DNA from: Anatilimnocola aggregata
Lineage (GTDB): Bacteria > Planctomycetota > Planctomycetia > Pirellulales > Pirellulaceae
Length of the DNA: 64,000 nt
Direction: 5' to 3'
Assembly (NCBI RefSeq): GCF_007747655.1
Contig: NZ_CP036274.1
Coordinates: forward strand, 1,860,001 to 1,924,000
In this document: in pieces, positions 35,798 to 43,890 of the stretch
Numbering within the stretch: position 1 is the first letter of the stretch
Layout of the letters: the number at the start of each line of letters is the position of its first letter
Program-made: the position numbers and the translations under genes
The notes under the pieces: generated by a model
What the model saw: the letters and a program-made list of their open reading frames with translations, nothing else
Told to the model about the DNA's origin: nothing
The model's database searches: none

Positions 35798-38700
35798 TTA
35801 CTTCAAACTGGACAAGTAGGCGAGCAAGTCTGCGACTTGCGCCGCGGTGAAATCGCGCAGGAGCAAATCGGGCATGAGCGACTTCCGCTGAGGGAACAAC
35901 GCTTCAATCTCGTCGGTCGCCAGCCGATGCTGCTTGTTCTGCATGTCCTTGATGACGATGGCTGCGTCGGTTTTCTCGACCATGAGTCCCGTAATTACCG
36001 TGCCCGCTTTGGTCTCCACCAGCCAGCCGGCGTACTTGGGATCGATGCTGGCCGAAGGTTGCAAAATACTGTCGAGCAATTTGGAGCGATCGAGTTTCTT
36101 GCCGATGGCACTCAGGTCCGGTCCTAGCTCGCCCCCTTTCCCTTCGCTGCGGTGACAATTGCGACACTGCGTCACTGTTGATTCGTGAAACAATTGGCGG
36201 CCGCGGGAACTGTCGCCCGTCATTGCCAGAATCTCTTGAGGACGGATCGACTCACCCAACCGCTTGGTCCGTTGTTCCTCGGGCACAAAGGGCTCGAACA
36301 AATCGCGAATGGCAAGATCAGCCTGCTGCAGCGCCGCCTCAATGGCCAGTTGGCGATTGGGCTCAGCAAGCTTTCGTTGACGAACCGCATGAGCCAGACG
36401 CAGGGCGTGCCCCGGTGTTGAAAGCAACTCAGCAATGGCCGCTGAGCGGTCTGCTGCTGCAGTGTCGTTTGCGAGTTGGGTCAGCTTGGCGGATTCACTT
36501 TCGGCAGGTTTGCCGGGCAACGAGGCAATCCAATCGTGAATCAGGGAGACCCCCTGATGATCGACAAGCTTAGAGCCCAAGTGGGGCATGTGTCCCGGTC
36601 CCGACTTCGCCAGTCGAAAGAGGAGCACCGAGCGATAAGGATCGGCGGAGGCCAGTATCCGCGCATCGCGAATGCCAAAGGTTCCCTGGATTGGTCGCAG
36701 GTCCAGAGCTTTGATCTTGGTAAGTGGCAGGTCATGCTGCAGATAAATATGCGCGGAGCCACCGCCGTTAAAGCGATGACAATGCGAGCAGTTGACGTGC
36801 AGATAGGCCCGGGCGCGGAGATCCAAATTCGCACTGCCATCGCGCAGATCGGCCAGCCGAGGAAGTTGTTCCGGCGGCTTCGGCCCTCCGTCCTGCGCCG
36901 TGGGGTCTTTGGGATCAGGTGGGTCAGTCACGTCGACCAGCACGCCAATGTGCTTGAGCGTGCGGATTTGATTATCGGTGACTGAGCCAAAGTCGTGCGA
37001 ACGATTCAGCTGAGCGATGTTGAAAGCCAGCGTGTGCTCGGACCAAGGATTGTGACAACGAATGCAGTCCATCCGCGAGGCAAACAGCCAGTTCTGGACG
37101 CGCTTGCCACCCGGTGCCTGCGCATCCTCAACGTGCCAGGTGCGCGACTTCCCCTCGGCAGCAACGAGCACAGCATCGGTTTGCTGCTCGTTCCACTCGT
37201 AGCTGTAGCCGCGCCAATCGATGCCGTCGAAATGGAGCACCTGTGTTTCGATACGTCGCCGGCTGGCGGGATCGCCTTGGATCAAGTCGAGCGAGAGCGT
37301 CTTCGTGAGCACAGTCTCGGCAGGAAAATCCATAATTCGGCTGCCTTGCTTCCCCGGGATGAGCATGGCCCGCGAATGCAGACCGATGGAAGTTTTCTCA
37401 GGCAATGCCAGGTAACGCTGGGCAACTGCATAGTCGGACCATTGCTCGGCGTTGATCGAAAAGGGAAGCACTCCCGGTGCCACGCGATGCTCTGCTACCG
37501 AGTCGAAAATGCCGGTGTCGCTCAACTTGCGGGGGAACTGCAAATGGGTAGGCTTCGCCTCGTTGCGGGCGAGCACGTGAATCGTGCCCGCATCGTTGTC
37601 CAAGAGATACAGCTCACCTTGTTCGTCCTCTGCAAAGTCGACAATGCGCACCGTCGGCTCCACGAGTTCGCGGTACTGGCCGACGCTTTGCTCCTCAACC
37701 TTGGCCCCCCAGATGCGCCGCGTCTCCCAATCTCCGAAGATGTATATGCCATACAGTTCGGGAAACTGCCGGCCTCGATAGACATATCCTCCGGTCACCG
37801 AGGCTCCGTCGGTGTGGGGAATATCGATGGTGGGAGGAATGACCGGCGTGGGACCGGGAATCCCCTCGGTGTGAACGGACTGTCGGCCTTCGACCAGACT
37901 CCAGCCATAGTTTTCTCCCTTGCGCACCCGATAGATCAACTCCCACAGTTCCCAGCCCACATCGCCCACCCAAAGTTCGCCGGTAAGTCGGTCGAAACTC
38001 ATCTTCCAGGGATTGCGCAGACCATAGGCCCAGTTCTCGCCGCGCGCTTTGTCGAGCGACACGAACGGGTTGTCGCCGGGAATGACATAGGGCCGTTTAG
38101 AGTCGGCCGGATGAACGTCGATTCTTAAAATCGAAGACAGTAAGTCGGACAGGTCCTGACCCGTATTCTTGCCATCGGGGGGAAAGGCTTCACCGCCATC
38201 GCCAGTCGAGATGTAGAGGTATCCATCCCGGCCAAACTTGAGGCAGCCGCCGTTATGTCCCCCTTCGAGCCACGTGATAATTGTTTTCTCACTGGCAACT
38301 TCGCAGCGGGGCGGATTCGTGTCACTCACCTTCAGACGCACGACGCGCGTTCCGTCTGGGTCTTGCGGCCGGCCTCCGCGCCGATGAACCACGTAGCACA
38401 CATAACAGAAGCGGTTCTGCTCGAAGCGAGGATCAAAGGTGAGGCCGTACAGCGCATGAAATTCGATAGGCTGCTTCTCGTGCTCACTGAGTTGTTTCGC
38501 GAGTTCGGTGCAGTCCAGAAAGAGATCTGGCTTGGCTTTCGAACCCTCAACGGGAAATGAGTAGATCTTTCCCAGTCTTTCGGCGACGAACCAACGCTTG
38601 GTTCCCGGCGCGCCTGTAAGGACAGTGGGGCCAGTGAATTGAATGTCCGGATAGACTCGCTCCGCTCGAAACGGCGGCGGTGGTTCCGGTTGACCGTGGA

Positions 38701-38815
38701 ATTTGGAAGTGGTCCACGGCGTGCGACTGGTTAAGCCAAAAGGGGCGTCGGCACTGGCAGCAAGGGATGCCTGAGCTAGAAGGACCAACGCTATCAACCA
38801 CGGGTTGTTACGCAT
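35798..38815 (-). CDS. Secreted PQQ-type sugar dehydrogenase fused to cytochrome c domains (1005 aa)
   Basis: ATG 38815 begins a signal peptide (RNNPWLIALVLLAQASLAASA). Residues ~45-420 form a beta-propeller of the soluble glucose/sorbosone dehydrogenase type: GLTFDPRF, EGGHNGGCLKFGRDGYLYISTGDGG, NPWKMSFDRLTGELWVGDVG and GGYVYRG. Further on come three CxxCH haem-binding sites: CIRCH near 590, CSHCH near 680 and CRNCH near 890; the last sits in a planctomycete-type cytochrome module ending LLAYLSSL. It should oxidise a sugar or related compound outside the cytoplasm and pass electrons to its own haems. Substrate is unknown; PQQ binding is inferred from the fold. Confidence 0.85.
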   Translation of the reverse strand: MRNNPWLIALVLLAQASLAASADAPFGLTSRTPWTTSKFHGQPEPPPPFRAERVYPDIQFTGPTVLTGAPGTKRWFVAERLGKIYSFPVEGSKAKPDLFLDCTELAKQLSEHEKQPIEFHALYGLTFDPRFEQNRFCYVCYVVHRRGGRPQDPDGTRVVRLKVSDTNPPRCEVASEKTIITWLEGGHNGGCLKFGRDGYLYISTGDGGEAFPPDGKNTGQDLSDLLSSILRIDVHPADSKRPYVIPGDNPFVSLDKARGENWAYGLRNPWKMSFDRLTGELWVGDVGWELWELIYRVRKGENYGWSLVEGRQSVHTEGIPGPTPVIPPTIDIPHTDGASVTGGYVYRGRQFPELYGIYIFGDWETRRIWGAKVEEQSVGQYRELVEPTVRIVDFAEDEQGELYLLDNDAGTIHVLARNEAKPTHLQFPRKLSDTGIFDSVAEHRVAPGVLPFSINAEQWSDYAVAQRYLALPEKTSIGLHSRAMLIPGKQGSRIMDFPAETVLTKTLSLDLIQGDPASRRRIETQVLHFDGIDWRGYSYEWNEQQTDAVLVAAEGKSRTWHVEDAQAPGGKRVQNWLFASRMDCIRCHNPWSEHTLAFNIAQLNRSHDFGSVTDNQIRTLKHIGVLVDVTDPPDPKDPTAQDGGPKPPEQLPRLADLRDGSANLDLRARAYLHVNCSHCHRFNGGGSAHIYLQHDLPLTKIKALDLRPIQGTFGIRDARILASADPYRSVLLFRLAKSGPGHMPHLGSKLVDHQGVSLIHDWIASLPGKPAESESAKLTQLANDTAAADRSAAIAELLSTPGHALRLAHAVRQRKLAEPNRQLAIEAALQQADLAIRDLFEPFVPEEQRTKRLGESIRPQEILAMTGDSSRGRQLFHESTVTQCRNCHRSEGKGGELGPDLSAIGKKLDRSKLLDSILQPSASIDPKYAGWLVETKAGTVITGLMVEKTDAAIVIKDMQNKQHRLATDEIEALFPQRKSLMPDLLLRDFTAAQVADLLAYLSSLK

Positions 38816-39305
38816 GGCTGCATTATTGGCGTCCGCCGAGAGCCAATCCATACCCAGTGATGCGATCAACCCGAGAGATATGACTGAAAGTCTTGAACGT
38901 TGAGTGCTTGAAAAAGGCGGACTGGGATAACCGCACGCTGACTTTAGACGCTGACCTGTTTGCCTGCTCAGCTACCCAGGAGTCCGATTCTGGGCTCAAC
39001 TTGCGTCCTGAACAAAAGCCCCTTACCAAAGGAGGGGTCTAACGATGGCCAATTCATTTCGCACAGTTCGATTTCGCACAGTTCGCGTACCGCCAATTCG
39101 ATCAAGTGGCGCAACTTGGTCTAAAACGCGTGTAAGACCCGCCGATCAATCTGGTATACACCCGCAGTTCAGTAGTGCGTCTCCAGGTCCTCGTCAGCGG
39201 AGCGAGTTCTGTCCTGAAGCGTCAGATGCCACATCGCATTGATTCCAAGTCGTGCCAGCTGGCAACTAACCACCCATTTAGTTTCTAACGAAAGTGAGCC
39301 TTGCC
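38816..39305. other. Divergent upstream region holding a possible small gene
   Basis: These 490 bases lie between the diverging PQQ/cytochrome gene and the alcohol dehydrogenase gene. They contain a short frame with an excellent ribosome site (39045-39242, listed separately) and a 15-base tandem repeat. No hairpin with a T run was found. Confidence 0.4.
39045..39242 (+). CDS. Possible small basic protein (65 aa) with strong ribosome site
   Basis: AAAGGAGGGG at 39028-39037 stands eight bases before ATG 39045, the strongest Shine-Dalgarno sequence noticed in the window. The product is basic and Ser/Arg/Pro-rich (MANSFRTVRFRTVRVPP at the start) with no hydrophobic segment and no known family. 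Its start contains the perfect direct repeat ATTTCGCACAGTTCG at 39056-39070 and 39071-39085. The peptide could also be a leader for the dehydrogenase gene that follows by 63 bases. Coding is uncertain. Confidence 0.33.
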   Translation: MANSFRTVRFRTVRVPPIRSSGATWSKTRVRPADQSGIHPQFSSASPGPRQRSEFCPEASDATSH

Positions 39306-40316
39306 ATGACCAAAGTTGAAGCCTGGGTTGCCCCGAGTGCGAAGCAGAAACTCGTCCGTCAGAGCATCGATCTAGGAGAACTCGGTGCTGAAGAGGTGGA
39401 GGTTGCGGTTGAACACTGTGGGTTGTGCCACTCCGACCTCTCGGTGCTAAAAGACGATTGGGGCGCTTCTCAATATCCAGCGGTGCTGGGTCACGAAGTC
39501 ATCGGCCGAGTGGTCGAAGTTGGAACTTCGGCTAAGGGTTTGAAAGTTGGCCAAGCTGTCGGAGTCGGCTGGACGGCTCGAAGTTGCCTGCACTGCCGGC
39601 AGTGCATGTCGGGCAATCAGCACCTGTGCGCGGAGGCAATGCCGACGATCATCGGCCATCGAGGGGGCTTTGCAACGCGGGTCCGTTCGCACTGGTCCTG
39701 GGCTATTCCCTTGCCCGAAAACATCAACTACGCCGAAGCTGGACCGCTCCTGTGTGGCGGCATTACTGTGTTCAATCCGCTGGCCATGTATGCCAAGCCT
39801 ACTAGCCGCGTTGGCATCGTGGGCATCGGCGGTTTGGGCCACATGGGTGTCAAGTTCGCCGCTGCTTACGGCTGCGATGTGACGGCCTTTACCTCCAGCG
39901 AAAGTAAGTTTGACGAAGCCCGCAGCTTTGGGGCGAATCAAGTTGTCTCGAGCCGCGATTCGGCGGCGATGAAGAAACTGACAGGGACGTTCGACCTGCT
40001 GATCGTGACGGTGAACGTGCCACTCGATTGGCAAGCGATGATTGGCACTCTGGCTCCCAATGGCCGGATGCATGTGGTTGGTGCAGTCCCGCAGCCGATT
40101 CCTGTCTCCGCTATCCAGTTGATTTGGGGTCAGCAAAGTATCTCGGGTTCACCCACCGGTTCGCCGGTGGCGATTGGAACGATGCTGGAGTTCGCCGCGC
40201 GTCACCAGGTCAGCCCGCAAACCGAGCACTATCCGATGTCGCAGATCAACGAAGCGTTCGATCGCTTGGAGGCCGGCAAAGCCAGATATCGCATCGTCCT
40301 CGATGCAGACTTCTAG
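39306..40316 (+). CDS. Zinc-dependent alcohol/aldehyde dehydrogenase (YahK/AdhC type)
   Basis: The start ATG 39306 is preferred over an in-frame GTG four codons upstream. The 336-residue medium-chain dehydrogenase has the catalytic zinc ligands Cys (EHCGLCHSDLS, near residue 38), His (GHEVIG, near 61) and the later Cys in GPLLCGGITVF, and the structural zinc cysteines CLHCRQCMSGNQHLC. The nucleotide loop is GIGGLGHMGVKFA near 175. This pattern matches NADPH-dependent aldehyde reductases such as YahK. Expected reaction: reduction of aldehydes to alcohols in the cytoplasm. Confidence 0.9.
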   Translation: MTKVEAWVAPSAKQKLVRQSIDLGELGAEEVEVAVEHCGLCHSDLSVLKDDWGASQYPAVLGHEVIGRVVEVGTSAKGLKVGQAVGVGWTARSCLHCRQCMSGNQHLCAEAMPTIIGHRGGFATRVRSHWSWAIPLPENINYAEAGPLLCGGITVFNPLAMYAKPTSRVGIVGIGGLGHMGVKFAAAYGCDVTAFTSSESKFDEARSFGANQVVSSRDSAAMKKLTGTFDLLIVTVNVPLDWQAMIGTLAPNGRMHVVGAVPQPIPVSAIQLIWGQQSISGSPTGSPVAIGTMLEFAARHQVSPQTEHYPMSQINEAFDRLEAGKARYRIVLDADF

Positions 40317-40387
40317 CGAGTGCGGTTCCCTTTTTTGGGTAGCGGTTGCCGCCGTGATTGAAGTAATTTCGGCGCTCTGGTTCTTAG

Positions 40388-40422
40388 AACTTCGCGCAGG
40401 GAAGTTCAATCAGCGCGAAGTT
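40388..40422. repeat. Inverted repeat downstream of the alcohol dehydrogenase
   Basis: AACTTCGCGC (40388-40397) and GCGCGAAGTT (40413-40422) are perfectly complementary across 15 bases. It lies 72 bases after the dehydrogenase stop and overlaps the end of the IS630-like relic. It could be a terminator stem without a T run, or a decayed element end. Confidence 0.4.
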
Positions 40423-40680
40423 TGACGAGTAGGCCGTTGATGCCATCGGTGCAGAGAGCCCCGATGAAGTTTGTGGCGTGCCAACGGCCAGGGGGTACTT
40501 TTTCGATCACCCCGTTGGCCGCGGGAAAGGTTTTCGTCGCCTTCGTGGCCGACGATCAAGCCAAGTATCCGCAGGCGGCCCAGTGCCTGACCACAGACCG
40601 CGACGTACTGTCAGTACATCGTTCGCTTTCTGCCATAAAATTCGCGCGTGTGCTTCTTGGTTGACCGTGCGTTTTCCTGC
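40408..40680 (-). pseudogene. Decayed fragment of an IS630-family transposase
   Basis: On the minus strand one frame reads GVIEKVPPGRW-HATNFIGALCTDGI-NGLLV and then a stop at 40408-40410. It resembles the IS630 segment of the form RLVDKVPHGHWKTTTFIAALRxDGI. Upstream, in another frame, KANDVLTVRRGLW fits the earlier D-V-x-x-A-R-x-x-W part. The pieces are in different frames, and the N-terminal and catalytic C-terminal regions are missing. It is therefore a relic, lying at the upstream edge of the sulfatase cluster. The call rests on motif similarity by eye. Confidence 0.42.
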
Positions 40681-40768
40681 CGTGATACTGACGCCGTTCG
40701 GCAAACCCTGGGCAATGAGCCGGTTTGCAGCTGACGATGCCAGCCCGCTCCTCTCTCAGCGAAGTTTT

Positions 40769-42223
40769 ATGTTTTTGCTACACAAAGTCGCTACGCCGAT
40801 CGTTGCGATCACCGTTTATTGCTGCGCACTTTGTCCGCTATTTGCCGATGAAAGCGCGATCTCCAAGCGTGCACCAAACATTGTGCTGATACTCGCGGAC
40901 GACCTGGGTTTTGGCGATCTCGGTTGCTATGGACAGAAAGTGATCTCAACCCCCAATTTGGATCGCATGGCGAAGGAGGGGCTGCGGTTCACGCAGTTCT
41001 ATGCCGGTGCTACCGTCTGCGCTCCATCGCGGAGTGTGCTGATGACCGGCAAGCATCACGGGCACACGCGCGTCCGTGGCAACGCGGGCGCGACGAATCC
41101 AAGCGCTCAGGCGCTACGGTCCGAGGATGTGACGGTCGCCAAGGTTCTGCAGCAGTCCGGCTATCGGACGGCGCTCATCGGCAAGTGGGGACTCGGCGAT
41201 GTCGGTGCCGCGGAAAGCGGGCTGCCGCGCAAGCACGGCTTCGCTGAGTTCTTCGGTTACTTGAATCAGCGGCACGCTCACAATCACTTTCCTGCATTTC
41301 TCTGGCGGAACGAAGAACGCGTCGAGTTGCCGAATGTCGTGACTCCGGTAGGTGGCGACGGCGCGGGCTATGCGACCAAGGCGGTTCAATTCGCCGATGA
41401 TCTGTTCGCGGATGAGGCGATCAAGTTTGTTATTGCCAACAAGTCGCAACCATTCTTCCTGTACTGGAGCATGGTCATTCCGCACGCCAACAACGAACGA
41501 ACTCGCGAATTGAAGAACGGGGCTCAGGTACCCGATTTTGGTCCCTATGCCGATCGGGACTGGCCCGATCCAGACAAAGGGCAGGCAGCGATGATCTCGC
41601 GGCTTGACGGATACGTGGGCAGAATGCTGGCGACGTTACGCGAGCAGGGTCTGGCGGAAAATACGCTCGTTGTTTTTACCAGCGACAATGGGCCGCACAA
41701 CGAAAGCAACCATAACCTCGCGCGGTTTAATCCGTCGGGGCCGTTGTCCGGCATCAAGCGCAGCTTGACCGACGGCGGCATTCGTGTGCCGCTGATTGCC
41801 TGGTGGCCCGGTCATGTGCCAACCGGGGTCGAGACAAATCACGTTGCCTATTTTGGAGACTGGCTGGCGACGGCCGCCGAACTGGCTGGCGCCAAGACTC
41901 CCGACCACTGCGACTCGATCAGTCTTGTGCCAACTCTGCTCGGCCAGCCCGCCGCACGTCAGCCCAAGCACGATTTCCTCTATTGGGAATTTCACGAGGG
42001 AGGCTTCAAACAAGCGGCCTTGTACCAAGGGCGTTGGAAGGGGATTCGCACAGGCAGTCCTGACGCAGCCATCGCCCTGTACGACCAACAGGCCGATATC
42101 GGGGAGAAAACCAATGTCGCGGCAAAACATCCCGACATTGCATCAACGATCGGCGACTACTTGGATTCGGCACGGAGCGAATCAGCTGACTGGCAACCCA
42201 AATGGTCCGGCGGCAAAAAGTGA
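40769..42223 (+). CDS. Secreted sulfatase 1 of five
   Basis: ATG 40769 gives a signal peptide (MFLLHKVATPIVAITVYCCALCPLFA); an in-frame ATG at 40715 would leave the signal internal. The mature 484-residue precursor has the alkaline-phosphatase-fold metal motif LILADDLGFGDLGCYG, the formylglycine motif CAPSR in GATVCAPSRSVLMTGKHHG, then LIGKWGLGD and VFTSDNGPHNE. The cysteine is converted to formylglycine by FGE outside this window. It should cleave sulfate esters from a polysaccharide. It begins the five-gene sulfatase run, 165 bases before the next gene. Confidence 0.92.
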   Translation: MFLLHKVATPIVAITVYCCALCPLFADESAISKRAPNIVLILADDLGFGDLGCYGQKVISTPNLDRMAKEGLRFTQFYAGATVCAPSRSVLMTGKHHGHTRVRGNAGATNPSAQALRSEDVTVAKVLQQSGYRTALIGKWGLGDVGAAESGLPRKHGFAEFFGYLNQRHAHNHFPAFLWRNEERVELPNVVTPVGGDGAGYATKAVQFADDLFADEAIKFVIANKSQPFFLYWSMVIPHANNERTRELKNGAQVPDFGPYADRDWPDPDKGQAAMISRLDGYVGRMLATLREQGLAENTLVVFTSDNGPHNESNHNLARFNPSGPLSGIKRSLTDGGIRVPLIAWWPGHVPTGVETNHVAYFGDWLATAAELAGAKTPDHCDSISLVPTLLGQPAARQPKHDFLYWEFHEGGFKQAALYQGRWKGIRTGSPDAAIALYDQQADIGEKTNVAAKHPDIASTIGDYLDSARSESADWQPKWSGGKK

Positions 42224-42387
42224 GTTTGAAAGATTGGTTGATACTTCACAGGCCCGCAGTACAACCGCGAAATCGTCGCACGGCTGAAGATATTGATGTC
42301 GCGGGCCCACATCGACTCGGCAGATTTCCCGCTGGCTGGGAACAAACCAAAGCATAAAAAGCAACCGTAACCATTGGCAATCTCACC

Positions 42388-43881
42388 ATGAAAACCGTCC
42401 TCGCAGCATGTGTACTCTGTGTGTTGTCGAGTAGCGAAGCCTTCGCCGCTGAGCGCCCGAATATTGTGGTCTGCATTGCAGATGACATCAGTTGGGATGA
42501 CTTCGGTTGCTACGGCAGCCGGACGGCTCGTACGCCGCGCATTGATGCGCTCGCAGCCAACGGGTTGCGATTCACCGAGGCGTACCTGACGGCCAGCAGT
42601 TGCAGCCCCAGCCGGTCGAGCATCATCACCGGACGCTATCCCCACAACTTGGGTCCGGCGGCCGAACTGCATCAGCCGATCGCCGCGAACATTCCGTGGC
42701 TCCCTACCGTGCTCCGCGAGCACGGCTATTACACAGCAGTTATCGGCAAGAACCACATGACTCGCGAGAATGCGAAGGTGGGCGCGGAGACGTGGGACCT
42801 GATCGACCCGGGCGTCACGCCGGACAATCACGGCGCGGAAGCAAAATGGGTTCAGACCATCGAACAGCGGCCCAAGGACAAACCGTTTTTCTTCTGGTTC
42901 GCAGCGGTCGATGCACATCGGGGCTGGGATGCGAATAAGGAATGGGTCGAATCGAAGTACGGTCCCCAGCATCGCCCGCAAGACATCACCGTACCATCCT
43001 TTCTCGCCGATGATGCTGCCACGCGCGAGGATCTCGCGTCGTATCACAACGAGGTCACGCGGTTCGATTACTTCGTCGGCCAGGTCGCCGATGCGCTCGC
43101 CGCGCAGGGAGTGCTCGACAACACGCTGCTGCTCGTGCTGGCCGACAACGGCCGTCCATTCCCGCGCGCGAAAACGCGCCTGCATGACTCCGGCATGAAG
43201 ACCGCGCTCGTCGCCCATTGGCCCGCGGGCATTGCAAAACGGGGTAGCACCAGCGCGAGCCTCGTCAGCGTCATTGACATCGCGCCGACATTACTCGAAC
43301 TGGCCGGAGTCAAATCGCCGCCGCCAAGCTTCCAGGGCTTGAGCTTCGCCCCAGTTCTGCGCGACCCGCAAAACATCACTCGTCGGCACGCCTTCTCGGA
43401 GCACAACTGGCACGACTATGAGGCTCACGGTCGCGCGGTGCGCAGCGACGGTTGGCTTTACATCCGCAACGCCCGTCCCGCGCTGGCCTGGCAAGGTCCC
43501 GCCGACTCCGTGCGCTCGCCAGCGCACGCAGCGCTTAAGGCACTCCGCGACGCGAACAAGCTCACGCCCGCGCAGGCCGACGTGTTCCTCGCGCCCCGAC
43601 CGAACGAAGAGCTGTACCTCACCGCGAAGGACCCAGAGCAACTTCGCAACCTGGCGACTGACCCCGCCCATGCCGCAATCAAAACGCGACTCGCCGCGCT
43701 GTTGGATCAATGGATCGACGAAACTGGCGACGCCGTTCCCGACAAACTCACTGCCGACACCTTCGACCGCGAATCTGGAGACCCGCTAGATCGTAGCAAG
43801 ACCAACGCGAAGGCCGAACGCGGCGAGTTCCCCGGCAAGCCGAAGAACGCCGCGCGCATCAATGCCCCCGGACCTCAATAG
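42388..43881 (+). CDS. Secreted sulfatase 2 of five (heparan N-sulfatase-like)
   Basis: The 497-residue precursor has a clear signal peptide (MKTVLAACVLCVLSSSEAFA). Active-site parts are VVCIADDISWDDFGCYG, the formylglycine motif CSPSR in SSCSPSRSSIITGRYPHN, and VLADNGRPFPRAKTRLHDSG. The arrangement with TGRYPHNLG and LADNGRPFPRAK resembles sulfoglucosamine sulfohydrolase-like sulfatases. The C-terminus contains a helical region around LDQWIDETGDAVPD. It ends nine bases before sulfatase 3, so the two are certainly in one operon. Confidence 0.92.
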   Translation: MKTVLAACVLCVLSSSEAFAAERPNIVVCIADDISWDDFGCYGSRTARTPRIDALAANGLRFTEAYLTASSCSPSRSSIITGRYPHNLGPAAELHQPIAANIPWLPTVLREHGYYTAVIGKNHMTRENAKVGAETWDLIDPGVTPDNHGAEAKWVQTIEQRPKDKPFFFWFAAVDAHRGWDANKEWVESKYGPQHRPQDITVPSFLADDAATREDLASYHNEVTRFDYFVGQVADALAAQGVLDNTLLLVLADNGRPFPRAKTRLHDSGMKTALVAHWPAGIAKRGSTSASLVSVIDIAPTLLELAGVKSPPPSFQGLSFAPVLRDPQNITRRHAFSEHNWHDYEAHGRAVRSDGWLYIRNARPALAWQGPADSVRSPAHAALKALRDANKLTPAQADVFLAPRPNEELYLTAKDPEQLRNLATDPAHAAIKTRLAALLDQWIDETGDAVPDKLTADTFDRESGDPLDRSKTNAKAERGEFPGKPKNAARINAPGPQ

Positions 43882-43890
43882 GAATTCACC

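Noticed and set aside
36995-38128. 377-codon plus-strand frame
   Set aside because: It is antisense to the PQQ/cytochrome gene, which has a signal peptide and three CxxCH sites; the plus-strand translation is not protein-like.
40605-40617. Palindrome GTACTG-T-CAGTAC
   Set aside because: It lies inside the IS630-like relic, is short, and has no partner elsewhere in the window; chance is enough to explain it.
42157-43218. 353-codon minus-strand frame
   Set aside because: It is antisense to sulfatases 1 and 2; its composition is Arg/Val/His-rich with no recognisable motif.
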